The notes under the pieces were generated by a model, which made no database searches, was not told the DNA's origin, and saw nothing but the letters and a program-made list of their open reading frames with translations. The position numbers and the translations under genes were made by a program. A DNA stretch of 9,074 nt. Source: Gammaproteobacteria bacterium (GTDB taxonomy: Bacteria > Pseudomonadota > Gammaproteobacteria > UBA9214). The stretch covers positions 1 to 9,074 of the forward strand of contig JAOTTU010000076.1 in the NCBI GenBank assembly GCA_029864225.1, written 5' to 3'. Shown piece after piece: positions 6,988-9,074 of the stretch. Position 1 is the first letter of the stretch. Each line of letters opens with the position of its first letter.

Positions 6988-9074
6988 GCGGGCCATTTCC
7001 GCCTGACGGCGGCGTACTGTGAGCCACACGAGAGGCAACAGATACAGCAAAGTCCAGGCATCCAGTGCACCGCCCCCATTGTGGCTGGCACGGCTTGATG
7101 AGTACATGGGCTGCTGGCTGTCAACCCGACGTGAAATGGACGGGCGCTGGGTACGCTGCTGCCGGGCCGCCGCCTCGATGGCAAGACGCGCCTGGTTGCT
7201 GCGCTTGATGCCATGCGCATCGAAGACCTCATCGCGCACCACAACCATGGCGGTGTAATCGGTCACCAGGCCGTACTCGACACCCAGATCGATAATGGCC
7301 TGTTTCAGGTCGGCATCCTCGCCAAAGTCATTGATCTCCTGCAGTGCTTCCTCGACACTGGCGTAGGCCCACAGGCGTTCGATCTCCGGGTTTTCAGTGG
7401 CTACGGCGGGGAATGCAAACCGGGTCTGGTAGGTCTTGTCTGCACCCGAGATGCGCCCGGTGAGCCGGACATCCGCCATGCCCGCACCCCAGTAATGACC
7501 GAAGACCACGAGTTGCTGGCCCCGATACAGGCTGCCAATCTGTCCCGGGGTGAGATCGGCGGTCTTGATGCCGCCAATCTTGATCTTTACACCGTGCAGG
7601 GCTTCGTGCGTTACCTTGGACGTCGCTGCCAGCAACTGGCCCACGATGTCGTCACTGGTGGATATATTCACGGCAAAGCCGCCCGACGCTTTGGCCAGCG
7701 CCTCTAGGAGTGGCCGGTTGGCACTGTTGCCCAGCACAAAGGTGAACAAACGGACGTCCTTCTTCTTGATAAGCTCGATGAAGCGACGCTGCCGGGTCTC
7801 ACCCACGTTGGCCACCCCGTCGGTGACCAGCACCAGCGCGCTGGTCCGGTCGGCCTCCAGAGACAGTAGGCCTTGTTGGAGGCCGGCATACAGGTTGGTG
7901 CCGTTATTGGGAGCGATGCCCACCAGGGCCTGGCTGTAATGCGCCACCATTTCGGGGCTGGCATTGACAAAACCCGAGGTCAGTTCCCGGGAGCCGTTGT
8001 TGAAGAGCACGATGCGAAAGCGATCCTCGGGACGCATCTTTTGCAATGCACGCTGCACACCATCGGCCAGGGTCGCGTACTTGCCCTGCATGGAACCGGA
8101 GACATCCACCACAAACACCCAATCCTTGCCTTCCTGGATGGGCTTGAGGTCATCACCGGGTGTGACCACCATCATAAACGTACCGCGATGACTACCCGCA
8201 GGCTTGTGCGCGACCAGATCGACACTGCCCGGCAGACCGGCCTGGTGACGCCAGTAGACCACCAGGTCCTGATCCAGCGTGAAGACTGCAGTGTTCACAC
8301 CAGTCGGATTCTGGGTACCCGTCTGCTGTCCCTCCGGTTTTTCCTGCGAAGACATACCGCCGGCAGCAGGCGTACGATTGCCGAGGTGTACCAGCCATTC
8401 GCCATCGGCTTGTTGCTGAATGAGGGCCTGTGGCTGATTCGGCAGGCGCACCGCTTCCACCGGATAGGCCGACTTGAGTCGCAGGTCGAAACTGAATTGT
8501 CCGGTCACCTGCTCGTTGGCAGTCCAGAAGGCGAGCTTGACCTCGTCGACACCCCCCTCTTCCAATGGATAGACATAACGCCCGATACCGGTATCCACCT
8601 GCGCGGGCTGGAGGTACACCAGGCGCACCCGCGCATCCTGTCCGGCACGCACCGGGGCGACCCGGGTCTCGAAGGTCTTGTAGCTGTCTTTCTCGGTGAT
8701 GCCGGCATCGCGCCCGGCCGCCTTCTCCTCCTCATAGAGCTGGCGCGCCTGCCCCCGTTCCAGGACCTCACCGGTAACCGGCTGGCCGTCGATCCACACG
8801 GTGAGTTCAACTACCGAACCGTGCGCGGGTACCGGAAACGAATACTGCGCTTCCAGATCCCGGTCATGGGGGTTGACGAAGACCTGCTCCACGGTGGTAA
8901 TGGCGTAACCGTCCTCGATCACGACCTCGACCTGATGGTCTCGTATTTCCAGGTCCGGCAGACTGCCGTCGCTGGGTGTCAACAGGCCGGCGGCCTGTAT
9001 GAATCCAGCAACCAGGGACGCCGTCAGCAAGATGAGCCCTTGCCAGAGACTCTTGGTAGCAGTTTGTCTGTTCA
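6985..9074 (-). CDS. Exported VIT / von Willebrand factor A protein with GlyGly-CTERM tail (5' end at window edge)
   Basis: A secreted or surface protein with metal-dependent adhesion potential. The frame stays open to the window edge, where the last two bases read TG of a probable ATG/GTG/TTG start whose first base is just outside; the full product would be 696 residues. This gives a good Sec signal peptide (NRQTATKSLWQG then LILLTASLVAGFIQAAG). Starting at the internal TTG (9030) would remove its basic N-region. A VIT domain spans ~42-157, and a low-complexity linker lies near 233-267. The vWA domain (~319-490) has a complete MIDAS: D324-x-S326-x-S328, T393 and D419. A C-terminal region of the VIT-vWA family follows, with ERLWA and the DLGVEYGLVTDYT segment. 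A Ser/Arg/Gln-rich spacer leads to GGG (667-669), a ~17-residue hydrophobic helix and RRR (688-690), the GlyGly-CTERM signal. No cysteine is visible. The next gene encodes the matching rhombosortase. The known parallel is the VIT-vWA family paired with dedicated sortases in marine proteobacteria. Confidence 0.92.
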   Translation of the reverse strand, partial: NRQTATKSLWQGLILLTASLVAGFIQAAGLLTPSDGSLPDLEIRDHQVEVVIEDGYAITTVEQVFVNPHDRDLEAQYSFPVPAHGSVVELTVWIDGQPVTGEVLERGQARQLYEEEKAAGRDAGITEKDSYKTFETRVAPVRAGQDARVRLVYLQPAQVDTGIGRYVYPLEEGGVDEVKLAFWTANEQVTGQFSFDLRLKSAYPVEAVRLPNQPQALIQQQADGEWLVHLGNRTPAAGGMSSQEKPEGQQTGTQNPTGVNTAVFTLDQDLVVYWRHQAGLPGSVDLVAHKPAGSHRGTFMMVVTPGDDLKPIQEGKDWVFVVDVSGSMQGKYATLADGVQRALQKMRPEDRFRIVLFNNGSRELTSGFVNASPEMVAHYSQALVGIAPNNGTNLYAGLQQGLLSLEADRTSALVLVTDGVANVGETRQRRFIELIKKKDVRLFTFVLGNSANRPLLEALAKASGGFAVNISTSDDIVGQLLAATSKVTHEALHGVKIKIGGIKTADLTPGQIGSLYRGQQLVVFGHYWGAGMADVRLTGRISGADKTYQTRFAFPAVATENPEIERLWAYASVEEALQEINDFGEDADLKQAIIDLGVEYGLVTDYTAMVVVRDEVFDAHGIKRSNQARLAIEAAARQQRTQRPSISRRVDSQQPMYSSSRASHNGGGALDAWTLLYLLPLVWLTVRRRQAEMAR
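6988..7077 (-). other. GlyGly-CTERM sorting signal (GGG - hydrophobic helix - RRR) of the VIT-vWA protein
   Basis: The final 30 residues contain G667-G668-G669, the hydrophobic segment LDAWTLLYLLPLVWLTV, then R688-R689-R690 and a short AEMAR end. This is the three-part layout defined for GlyGly-CTERM proteins, whose cleavage by rhombosortase near the Gly pair has been shown for Vibrio cholerae VesB. Many such proteins leave the cell through type II secretion, but no such genes are in this window. Confidence 0.88.

Noticed and set aside
6455..6988. Plus-strand open frame of 177 codons opposite the rhombosortase
   Set aside because: The translation is rich in Gln, His and Pro without domain features, as expected for the antisense of membrane-protein codons. 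The minus strand has catalytic motifs and TM helices.
6986..7027. Longer start for the rhombosortase at 7027
   Set aside because: It would add 14 residues from inside the VIT-vWA gene. The overlapping TAATG start fits gene order and typical coupling.

Overview
The window is moderately GC-rich, densely packed bacterial DNA with two convergent gene blocks separated by only 15 bp. A rhombosortase next to a GlyGly-CTERM protein, BarA/GacS-style phosphorelay architecture and a C-di-GMP effector all point to a gammaproteobacterium, possibly a Chromatiales-like or other environmental lineage. The genus cannot be read from the sequence.

Plus-strand block (1-6211). The window opens inside the last 52 codons of a gene whose C-terminus resembles PhnD-like phosphate/phosphonate periplasmic binding proteins. 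Four bases after its stop begins a 1309-residue hybrid sensor kinase: TM, periplasmic sensor, TM, HAMP, PAS, PAS, GAF, HisKA, HATPase, degenerate receiver, intact receiver, HPt. One base after that stop begins a 704-residue response regulator with receiver, PAS, GGDEF (GSDEF variant) and EAL domains. The three genes look like one operon. The proposed circuit is: binding protein senses a ligand, the kinase relays phosphate through its receiver and HPt, and the output regulator changes C-di-GMP.

Minus-strand block (9074-6227). A VIT/von Willebrand A protein has a signal peptide running off the right edge of the window. It ends in a clear GlyGly-CTERM tripartite tail (GGG, hydrophobic helix, RRR). 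Its stop codon overlaps the start of a rhombosortase-type rhomboid protease (TAATG). This looks like a dedicated substrate-protease pair for surface protein processing.

The last ~37 residues of the rhombosortase do not look like rhomboid sequence. They resemble the C-terminus of a REP-associated tyrosine transposase (Y1/RAYT), suggesting that a transposon remnant now supplies the end of the gene. A short hairpin with a T-run sits at the convergent junction and may terminate the plus-strand operon. There is no gene-free stretch above 300 bases, and I saw no tRNA, rRNA, CRISPR array or intact mobile element.
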